In this document: piece by piece, positions 43,716 to 55,700 of the stretch
Numbering within the stretch: position 1 is the first letter of the stretch
Layout: each line of letters opens with the position of its first letter
Assembly (NCBI GenBank): GCA_964017235.1
Contig: OZ024936.1
Location: forward strand, 15,228,496-15,292,495
Length of the DNA: 64,000 bases
Direction: 5' to 3'
Source: Sabellastarte sp. h YS-2021
Taxonomy: Eukaryota; Annelida; Polychaeta; Sabellida; Sabellidae
The notes under the pieces: model-generated
Databases searched by the model: none
The model's input: the letters and a program-made list of their open reading frames with translations, nothing else
Told to the model about the DNA's origin: nothing
Program-made: the position numbers and the translations under genes

Positions 43716-46700
43716 CTGCAAATATTTGTATATTTTCTGATATTATTCTCTTGTTATATGAACCGCAAAAATGGTTTCCAAGGTCTGACACAAACAAAAT
43801 CTGGTATTTTGTTCACTTTGTTCACTGATGTGGTGAAAAATTAGACACAAATGTCCAGGTCTCAAAATTTTGCACAGAAAATATATTTTGTGGATACATA
43901 TTGCAAAGCTAACATACATGTATCTCAATTGTTAGTCAGTGTTTAGTAAATGTCACCAAATTAAATGAGCTTGAGTTCTTTGAAACAGATATTGTTTTCT
44001 CAACATATCAGACTTACAAAAGGCCTAACAATCGGCAGGATATTCAGAGTTTGTTGCTTCATGTAAATATCGCCATAAATATTGTAATGACATTGGAGTC
44101 CAGGCCTAGTGATCCATGTTGCCTCTGAGATTGTAGACTTGATACCAGTGTAATAATGTGATACAGGCATACCCAAAGAACCCTTTACATATTTTACAGC
44201 CACAGTATCTGAACAAGAAAGTGTCATGTGATTTGGAATTGTTAGGCCTTTTCTGAGGCTTATATGTTGAGAATACAATAGAATAGGTTATATCAAGATG
44301 TGGAGGTTTAAGGGCAGAGGAAACCAGAACATTCTAGTTGGTCAAGATTCTGCACTGTAAACTGCAGGACATCGGTCAGAAACTACCAGCTTTCCCACAT
44401 AGGGTTTGCTTAAGAGTTTGAACCACCTACATCAGAGATCAGCAGTTGAGTGTGTTAACCACTGTAAGGCATACAACCTAGGATATTAGTGCAAAAAAGG
44501 CCAATTGCACATTGGAGATTAAAAGACAATGAAAGCAATGAACTTCTGGCTATTATATTGATGGCCAGAATTGCTGTTTGGTAGTCAGTTTGTGTTTTGC
44601 AGCCAGTTTTTCCAGGCCTTTCATAGTCTGGGACTATTTTAAAAGCTACAATACTATATTATATATTAGCAAATCATATTGTGTTACCATCATTACAAAG
44701 CATTAATAATCTTGCAAAAGTTACTGTGCATCACTAAATTACACAACAGTGGTCTAAAGGATTTCTAGGGGTCTAAAACCTCTCTTGTGTCAAATTCGAA
44801 GTAAGTTATTTTATATTCTGTAAAAACAAGATGTTACCCAACTGGCCAATCTGAAAAACTGCCTTGAAAGAAGGGGTCTGAGTGGAGTCTGGGAATGAGA
44901 ATATCTTCTGCTTCAGGAACATCCTGACCAAACATGTTCTTCAGAACAGCCATCACCTCCGTTTTTACTTCTTCATCTGAAACAAGAACTAGATACTAAT
45001 ATTGTTTTTACAGCTAATAATGTAATGATTACACAATGCTCAGTATCAAGAAATATTTACTTGTTTTTATAATTCAACAAAGGAAGAATGACTATGGTTA
45101 TACATTTTTCTTATATCAAGCTTTACATTTAACATTCTGTACATTTTGGGAATTGAAAAATTTTTGTTGGATTTTGTTCTATTTTCGTAAAATTTGTTTT
45201 CTTGTACTGTAAGAACATAAGTGATATCTGATATAATAAAAATGAATATAAGTATGGGATTCTAGAGGATTCATCACTGGACTGACTACTGTAATCAGTC
45301 ATTCAATTTACAAATCAAGCAGCTAATCAACCAGTTAATCATTTATTATGGCTGACTCATAGTAACTTACAATCCGTCAATTACTGTATCAATCAATTAT
45401 TATCAGTCAGTCAATCAAATGACTTGAGTGTGACAGTTTACAATCAACCTTTTGGTAAATCAATAATTTAATGACTGAATCAATTATATATAGTAATCAA
45501 ACGAATCAAATCATTACCCATTAAAACAGTAATCAATTAGCAGTCCTGTTGTTGTTTGCTATTGTTTAATCAATCTTCCATCTAACTCACCTGTGGAAGC
45601 CTGCAGTCTCCGGGCTTCAGTCCCAGTCAGTGCCGTTTGAAGCATGTGACTTCCCGGCTTGGCTTTATTGATGTTGTGCCAAATTGTGAAATATCCCCGC
45701 CGCTTGGAGGCATAAAGGATCCACTCTTTGTTGTATGGGACAAACCAGGTAATACTTGGGTTAAACCTCACATAAACGTGGACATAGTCATTCATGGGAA
45801 ACTGTAAGTTGAATAAGGTATAATTTGTACTTCTATTGTATTAAAGACAAAAATTGTTAAATTAAACTAAGTTTGTACACATAAGTTAAACATTTAATGA
45901 GCTCATTAAAGTGAAAAGACAGAAATACAGGAACATCCTTTTTTATATAAGAGGCTGTATATTTATTCAACAGAAATACTGGACAGAATTTTATGAAGAG
46001 AAACTGTATATTCATCTTGTTGATTTTACTCAGTAAGGTAAGAATTAGGTTAAGAAAAAAAATAAACATGAAAGTCAAGGTTTCACATAACTTTTCAATG
46101 GCTAACATCAATTCATTAGAGCCCCCATTCATACTGTCATAAGGTGGGTTCAAACCAAAGAGAGAGAGAGTCAGGGTATTAAATGTAAAACTTGTTAATC
46201 ACTTTGCTACTCTAACATTTAAAAACAAGTTACTTTATGTGCCAACATAAATCACACGCCATATAAGTCTAGTTAGATTGGGCGTGTCCCTTCTTTCACT
46301 TCAATTCCTCCGATTTTTTTTTTAATGACCATTTGCATTATCTTGTGATAAATTATTATTTTTTTTCTTTTTTATTAAATTAGACTCTATTTGATGAATG
46401 ATATGTCTTATTTAATGGTGTGTTTGGCAACATGGGCCTATTTTACAGAGGGCTAGTTTGCCAAAGCTAGATTATTATTATTATTATTATTGTTGTTGTT
46501 GTTTTGTTTTGCTTTTTGTTTGTTTATTTTGGAGGGAGGGGTAATTTGCGAAGGGCCGATTTAGCAAATTGCTGATTCTCTGTTAACCTTCCTTGCCCAA
46601 GCTTCCTTAATGATAAAGACAAGGACAAAGAATACACCTTGCGCTGAACCTAATAGTACAATAATGTAATTTTATAGGGCAATATGCTGTAGAAATGGAC

Positions 46701-49700
46701 TGCCATCAATTATTATCGGCCTGACATATCCATTAGTGCCCGAGGCTTGTTCTTGGGTGTTTTCTCCGTAAACAACTGCCGTTTTCTTCATAATAAGCAG
46801 TTAACCTACTAAAACATTCTATATATTATTGAAAAGATATCTTTACACTGCTTTTTGTCGTTTTTGTTTGGTTAAAATCTGTGCAGTAATAAGTGAGATG
46901 TTGTAAGTTTAAAATTTCAAGTGAGAGTACAGTATATGTAAACAAATACTTGGTGACGTCAGAACCCAGTCAATAATACTTATTATTGGACCGCGGACCG
47001 GCTATCTTTTGTTTTCAAAGACTCAATTCTCTACTGATAATCTACTGGTAACGTATGCTCAGCTAGTAATAATAATTATTACTAGCAGCCAACAACTGTT
47101 GTTAGTGGTCGGTAGCCCTGCTGAAGTTGACATTGAATCACTGGAATGCATATTGTTACCCTATGCTATAGTCAGGACAGAGTTCTTCTCAAACGTCCAA
47201 AATGCCATTTGAGACATTCAAAGCTTTTATCTAAGGTACTCTCAATATCTATATTATCTTACTGCATGTAGTGACTCTAGCTTCCAATCAGGGAGGCCAG
47301 GATAGAACTGCACCAAGGAATTCTGTAAAACTCCGATACTGAAAGTGACGATCACTTTCTTCCCTGCATAAAGAAAACATTGTTAAATTATTATGGTTAT
47401 TTTTGTGTCTTCCACGTAAGATGTACCTTGATTGTAACATCATTCTGACAGTGTTGTCAATGGGAAGGAAATAAGCACAGACACAAAGATGAACCGTCGT
47501 GGATACAGGTGCCAAATTTGAATACAATTGCAATAGAAATTTTCCTCATTATAATGTGATAGAATGCATCGTTAACATTGTCTACACAAATGACATAAAG
47601 CAAAACTGTTATTTTTTTCAGAAATGATATCATAAGGTAGTGATTGGATTTACATAACAGTTTATTACTACACTAGTGTGACTACCATACTTGCCATGAT
47701 CATTATCACTTGAACTCAATGTTAAGAATTATAGTTCAGACCTAAAACTCCAAACCTTATGGCACAATGCTTTTTTGGACTGGAATTTAAATGTTGCATA
47801 TTAACCAATGTTTCATGTTAATTTGTAACTTGTATTATCGTTATGAATAACACAGCAAGACTTCTTTGAAAATCATACCTGTAAACATGCCCTTATTTGT
47901 TGTAACCACCACCCTGTTATCTGTGTAATTAATAGCTGTCACAATTGTCTCTAGGTGAAGTTTTTCTTTCCAATCTGACAAAAAAAAATAAGACAACCGT
48001 GCAGTTTGTCACCAACTTTAACTTGTTACAAAAATGAAGTTTAAAAACAATGAATTCATATTAATATAAAGTTATGGATCCTGTGATATATGTTGATTTC
48101 CTTAACAGAGAAGGTTATGTTTTGGCAGCACTTGTTGGTCTACTTTCAAAATAATTCCAGAAGTTACAGATGGATTTTCATGAAACTGTCAGAAAATATT
48201 GACAATGGTATAAGTGACAGATGATTCCATTTTGGCGGTGATCTGGAACACAGGATCCTGGAATTTTGGAAGGATCTTTAATCATTGGCAGAGGACCATT
48301 GTCAGTATACTAGGCATTTGAAAATAACTCCATAATAAATCATCAGATTTATTGGGAAAAAAATTACAGGACACTCCCAAAATAGTATCTGTGATATTTC
48401 TAAGTTGGATCCAAATCTCCGGATACTACATCAAGAACAGGAAAAGGCAGAGGTAGAAAAACACTGCTTGGAAGAGATTTGCACTCTCCGAATGCTTTTC
48501 TAGTTGATTATGGGTCAATTTGGGCCACTGACTTGAAGTATAAATAATAGCATAATGTTTAGCTCTTAAACTTTGGACAACTTAAACACAATCATTATTT
48601 GTGCCTGTTATATGTAAGTTAGGGTAGGTTCCAAGCATTGACACAAACGAAAGATACAAATATACTTTTCAGGTTGAATATTATGCAATTTACCCTAAAT
48701 TGGCTTTTAAAGATATGTTACAAGATTTTTTTCTGATATTATTACCGCACAAAAATTACCGCCTGACCAACCACAGGTTACATATTCAGCCATCCTCAAT
48801 GCAGTTTTACTCTATTGTTCATTCAATTTCAACTTGATATTTCTATAATTATTTAAAAAAAATATAACATAATCAATTAAAGGAAGTACATGTATACCTA
48901 TTTCTTTAGCATTTAGCTGGTGATACTCTAGTAACAGAGACTGGGTATTGGCCTGGCTATGGTTTATATGCTTACAAAGGTTTCAGTGGTAAAAAGTGTA
49001 TTATGTTAAATTACCCTAGTGTTAAATATGAGGTTTTTATCTTGCCATAAAGGTAAGATCAAAGAGATTTCATTTCCAAAGCCGACACATACATTTGAAT
49101 CAAAAATAAATCTTACTTATGATCAACTTTAACAATAGTTGGTCTCCACTAAAAAGTGGACTCAAAGGGGCAACAAACAAGAACAATTTTAATATAGAGA
49201 ACATGTACAAACAGGATTAATGAAGAGGCCATTTTGAATTACTGAAAAGAAGAGGGGTGATTTATTGTTTTCAAAAATATGCAATAGAGGATGAATAAAT
49301 CTCACCAAGCAACTCACATTTCACTAAATGTACATCAAGAAAATGAAAAGAACATAAAAAAACTGTTTAGCTAATTGCTACTATGAATTCTTTTATTGTC
49401 CCTGTCCCTCAAGAAACCCTCTAAAGTTGTTGGTATATATTTGTAGAAAAGGATATTGCAAAGCTGGGCTTTTGTCCATGCAAATTTTAATTATCAATAA
49501 TACATGCTAATACTGATAAGTGTAGATAACAAATTATTCCAAAGACAGCACAGCTGAGGAAGAATTTTTTCAGATATGTGACAATTATGACAAAAGTCGA
49601 AAAACACTTAAAGAGTGTTGTGCTTGTCATGAATCATGTATTAATGAGCTCCTCAGTGACATAGTGGGTTAGCAAGTTTGGCATCTAATCACAGTCACCT

Positions 49701-52700
49701 CTGTGTTGGTTCAACTCCCACAAGTGACAATATTGTGGGACTGTCCAAATGTGACCCTGGCTGTTGAACGGGACGTGAAAACCCAAACTCTGAATCCTGA
49801 TTAAGCCTTTATACCAATAAAGTTTTACACAGTTTAACACACGTTGTAAATTTTTGTGTTTGTCAAATTTCATGACATAATTTTGTCGATTTCAAAAAGA
49901 TATAAGCATTAGTTTCAGCTAAGCTTGGATTCAAGTTCTTTTATAAACCACAACTGAAAAATCGAGGGTATACTGCTATACAGGACGCAAATTTAAGGTC
50001 AAGGTTGGTGTTTTATGTCTTGTTCAACAGTCAAGCTCATATTTTGACAGATCCGCAGCATTGTTATTTGTGGGAGTCAAACCTACACAAAGGTGACCAG
50101 ATGTCAAACCTGGTAACGCACTAGGACTCTGAAGACATCTCATACAACATACAAGGGCTAATGTATGGGTATGTATGATGTCCAGATATATTTTTTTATT
50201 TTTACTTTCAAGACACGAAAGAAATGTTATATGTATGTATGTCCACAAAATGAAGATCAAAGTTGAGATTTTAAGTCACTTAAGACACCAAAGGCCGTGT
50301 AAGTATGAGCCATCAGTATATCCCACCTGTTGTTGTCATGTGAGGGCCAGGTAATCAAACATCAAACCCTCATGGTAACCCTCCAAACATATAGCACATT
50401 CTATCAAACTCTTTGAAGATCAGTAAAAATGTACTCCTAAACAGTCCCTTCTATTACGTACATTATCAGGTCCCCAGAATTATATTATTATATACCTGGA
50501 ACTTCATTTGCCAAAACCAGTTTTGGAATGACTGCATATCCTCTTGGGTCTGTCACCAGGAAATCTTGCTCAACAAAGTCAGGGTGCTGGCTTGCCGCAA
50601 CAATGTAACGATTGGAGCTTACGCTGGCATGGTCTGCTGTGTCCATGTCTATATAGTAATACTCACAGGCCATCTGGACAGGGGTTTTAGGGTTAAAACC
50701 AAACCGTCGCAGAGACCCCTTCACTGAGATGTCACTATGATCCTGGTTTGCCCAAAGCCTTTCTCCATACATATGCTGCAATGACAAAAACCTTAATGAA
50801 AGATATCTTCCCTGTTGGAGTTATTAAAAGCACTCATTACAATGCATTAAAATTTATGTAGGTCCAATCCTTCTCACACAATTCAGAAATGTTCCAAAGG
50901 ATGAAGTTTTTACCTGCTTCAAAGAAATGAATGGTCTGTTTAGTTGTTAGAAAATATGGAATATTTCACAATATGTTCAATATTTATTTAATACATGGAA
51001 TTTGATGACAGGAATTTTCAGACACAAGTGGCTTCAATGACCATTTGAAAATGATGGTCCTGTGTCATTGGATGCTGCCCCGAGTGGCAGGCATACGAAC
51101 ATAGATAGATATTGTTGATAAATGGTCACCCCTGAACCTCTGTTTCTCAGTTAGAGCATAGTCAGTGACCATATCTTGATCTGTACTTGTGGACCTGATA
51201 TAGGACAAAAAGTGCATTGAGTCCTTCAGTATGGAGATATTTAACTGATGATAAATGTCTTTACAAGAAAGAATAATGGTACATAACATTTAGCCGGAGC
51301 TTCCATCAGTCTGAAAAAACACTGACAATTGCATTTTTTACATTAGTATGCTGTTGCATGGTATATACTCTTCAGAGGTACCGTTGTTGAGAACTGTTGT
51401 GAACTGATTTGACAGTTTCAGGAGCAGTTTCTAAGCAGTCTATGATCTCTGTATTTTGAAGTAGCTTATTATGGCACATGGATCTACTGTCCACCAATTA
51501 GTTACATATTCAGAAATTGGTCTAAATTGTGTAATTTGTACATCATAAATTTTTTCCGTGTCATTTTCTTCTGCAGAAAATGTCCTTTTAATCATAAATT
51601 AATCATACCACAGTGTTGTGAATTTTCATTTGGCTGCTAATCTAATCATTCTTGCAACCTTTTCACAAAAATTTCAGTAATTGTTTAATTCACTTTATCT
51701 GGCATTTTCTTTGATTTTACTCTTACTTTTGTATTTTTCTATTGCATGATATTAGTCTAATGTTTTTTTATATCTTTCTATAATTTATCGTGTTTCATGT
51801 CTGAGCAGTGTGGCTCAGAAAACTAAACATAAAAAACACTAGCATGAAGATAACCATCGAATGTGCCTCACAAACCCATAACAGAACAGTTTAGACTGTC
51901 ATATTCTTCTTCTGAATCCAAGCATTTTTGGTCAGTTTTAGGGCTGTACGTCAACAGATTGGCAATCTATGTCAGTTTACAGCCAATCAATGTTTGTGTC
52001 AGCAATCCTGACTGGCTACAGTGTTATTCTATTTTTAACTTCACAACTGTCATAATTAAAGTTGGGTGCAACATTATTTAGGGTAGGAGTAGCCACAGGG
52101 TAGCTGGACAAATCAGCCCTGGAGGCCAATTTGACAAGGGTATTTTATCTTGGTGGCCACTTAGACTTTTACAAATTTGAAGCATAGCATTATTTGTCTG
52201 AGTTTTAAAGATTTGACTCAAACTGATATCCTAAATAGTTTACCAAACTGAAGTTAGACTCTGCACATTTTTGTTCTTCCTTGAAGACCACTGTGGTCAA
52301 ATGGTTCACAACTTTAGCATTTTACCATTTGACTCCCAACTCTATAAATATGTGTTTGAGTCCAGTTTCTAAAAATATGTAAAATTCATGGATTTATTGT
52401 TTATTTTTAGTTTTTTTTTTTGCCATGGCAAATATTTTGACTCAGTTATATTGTGTCCGATAGTTAGAACGCCAGAGATATACAGTACATACATTTGGTC
52501 AAGTTTCTTTATTGTAAACCACTTCAGGTCGGGTAAACGACCTTTCTATGAATCTTAAAATAACTTTGTTTCTTTTTACAAATTACTTGAAACCAGTCAC
52601 TTGGCTTACCATTTCTTTATATGCTCTGTCTAGCTTTACTAATTCCCTCATGCCCTCCACTGTGACGTCATTTCCGTCTTCATCATAAAATAACAGATCA

Positions 52701-55700
52701 TGGGAGTTGGTTTCAAACCCAGATACATTGTACTTCATCGCTTCTTCAAAGCTAGAAAAAATATGTAAGAATTTATAGGGCAGACAATATAACAGAGGAT
52801 CAAGTTACTGAAATTATTACCAATTCTCCTAGTAAGTCATGTTCCCTAGACCCTTGGCCTACTTTCCTTGTTCTGGATTATCTGGATATTTTGATTACCC
52901 TCATGACCTCAATAATCAATGCTTCTCTTGAGCAAGGTAAGTGTCCAAACTTTTTCAAGCAGACCCATCTTTCCCCTACCTTCAAAAAATCATCCTTAGA
53001 CAAAGAAGTTTTCAAAAACTACAGGCCTGTCTCAAATTTAAACTTTATTTCAAAGATACTTGAAAGGGTAGTAGCCGTCCAGCTATAAACTCATCTTAAT
53101 GAAGCCGGTCTTATGACTGCCTTCCAATCGGCTTATAGAAAACACCACTCTACTGAAAGCCCCCTCCTTAATATTCAAAACAATATTCTTATTAACATGG
53201 CCAAAGGTTCTGTCACTGCCTTACCCTTCTAGATCTATCCTCTGCTTTCAATACCATTGACCACACCATTCTCTTGGACAGCCTCAATGTTTAGCACTTG
53301 GCTGGTTCAAATGATACCTGTCAGGAAGGACACACTCGGTCAAGGTAGGTAGTACACTCTCGCATCCTGCTGTGCTCCACTATGGAGTACCTCAGGGCTC
53401 CATTCTTGGACCAAGCTTGTTCTCTCTCTACATGAACCCAATCGGCTCAATCATTCTTTCCAACAACAGCATCAACTACCACTTTTACGCCGATGATACT
53501 CAGTTATACATAACCCAGATACCCAGATATACATAACATGTTCACCAGAAAATTTCTCCCACTCTATACAAAAACTAAAAACCTGCCTAAACGACATTCA
53601 AAATTTCATGTTTGCAAATAAATTAAAACTTAACAAAACAGAGTTCATTCTCATAGGCTCCCAAAAAGTTGTAACCAACTCCTCCCTCACTTCCCTATCA
53701 ATATTCTGGGAAATCAGGTCTCACCAGCACAAAGTGTCAGTAACCTTGGAGTGGTGTTCGACTCTAATTTCAATTTCTCAAACCACGTTTGACAAGTCAT
53801 TAAGTCCACTAGAGTACATACAAGAGACCTCTACAGAATTTGTCCCCTTTCTAGACCTGAATACATCAGTGCTGTTAGCGAATGCTTTGGTGAGCAGCAG
53901 GCTGGACTACTGCAATTCGCTCTTCTTATCCCTCACTGATTTTGAGTTAAGGAGATTGCAGCCAGTCCAAAACTCACTCTGCAGGGTTGTCACCTGTTCC
54001 TCTAAATTCTCTCACATTACCCCTCAACTAAAAAAACTCCATTGGCTACCAGTCAGATACAGGGTACAATTTAAAATTAGTCTTATTACATATAAAATTC
54101 TCAACCAGGGTCAACCAGTTTACTTAAGAGAAGTAATCCACCCCCACTACTCTTGCAGAAACACAAGGCGAAGTACCCCCAAACTCAAGTTCCTTTAAAC
54201 CCCCATTTTTGATCACACAGTTCACAAATCAATTAAACACTTTTTTAATTCCTTCAGTCACTATGCCCCTGCCCTTTGGAACTCTTTCCCTTTCCATGTA
54301 AGAAATAATCCCTCTGTTGCATCTTTTAGGAAGCACCTCGAAACTCACCTCTTCAGCTCTAGTTTCTCAACCTAGTTTTTTTTCCCTCCCGGTCATACCC
54401 ATAATCCTGGATTACGGACCTTGAATGCCCCTCGACTTCCCTACGAAAATGATTTTGTTTAATTAGCACACTGAGTTCCCTTTGTGGGGAAGATATTGTG
54501 CTTGCAAAGAAGTAGGTTAGATTAGATATCGTACACATGTACACATATCCCACATATAATATACACAATTAATACACATTCACAAGCCCCCCCCCCCCCC
54601 CCCCCCCAGCAAAAAATAAGAAAGTTGGGATTTAATATTTATTGCACAAGTTTAAATTCACCTACTAAAAGCTTTGTGAACACAATAATACTAATACTGT
54701 GAACACATGTATGAGGACATTGTAAAACAATGTCAACCAGGTGCCATCTTCACAAAAGATCTTAGCCAAGTCTTAGGCTTAAGTTGGCCATATTTTTGTA
54801 CAAAAGTTAAGCCTAAGACTTGGCTAAGACCTTTCTTGAATAGGGCCCCAGGACAATGAATCCTTACATGGTGCCTCCCTATATGGGTTTTTGGGGGGGG
54901 GGGCCACGGTTGCAGAGTGGTAACACTCTCGCCTCCCACCTCTGAGGGTTCGGTTCACAACTCTACCTCAAGTGGGAAAGCTGGTAGTTGCTTGCGTTGG
55001 TTGGCAGTTTACAGTACAGAACCCTAACGAACTGTGTGTACTGGTTTCCTCTGCCCTTCCAACTACCCGTCATGATATGACCTGTACAGTGTTGAAAGCG
55101 ACGTAAAACCCCAAATAAATAAATATATGGGTTTTGGAGAATGTAAAGTGCAGTCTCAAGCCCCACAGGTTTAGTGATCAATGTAATCTTTACAATTATT
55201 TATATCTAACATTCCATATTTAGCAGTACATACATTTTAAGACTAGATCACACACATAGTAAGTGTGTTCATCTTCAATAGCTTCTATTCATGTAATACA
55301 GATTCTGCCTTCTAGTTTAAGCCAGTTATATCCAGTTGGAAGGTTCAGGTACCCGTGTGCTGATTAAAATCTTTCCTTCTTTCACTGTGGCTCTTGGAGG
55401 ATCGTAAATACACGTTTTATTTTTCTTTTGTCAAAGTCTTTGTTAAATTTGTTTTTCAGATTATTCCACAGACTGAGAGATGGTGTATGGAAGAACACCC
55501 ATCAGGATGAATGGCCACCATGTACTTTGCCCATCAGAACAATGCCCATCTGGAACTTTGCCCATCACAATTTTTAGGGGTGGAATTTTCATCCATCTAT
55601 CAAAGAGAATATATATATAAGACAAAGTTGATAATGCTTCCAAGGCCACCCTGTTGGCATTCTTTTTAATAATTAAGATTTTAAGTGAAAAAACGATGGG

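Noticed and set aside
50413-50727. 104-codon plus-strand ORF
   Set aside because: Shadow of copy B exon 4 on minus.
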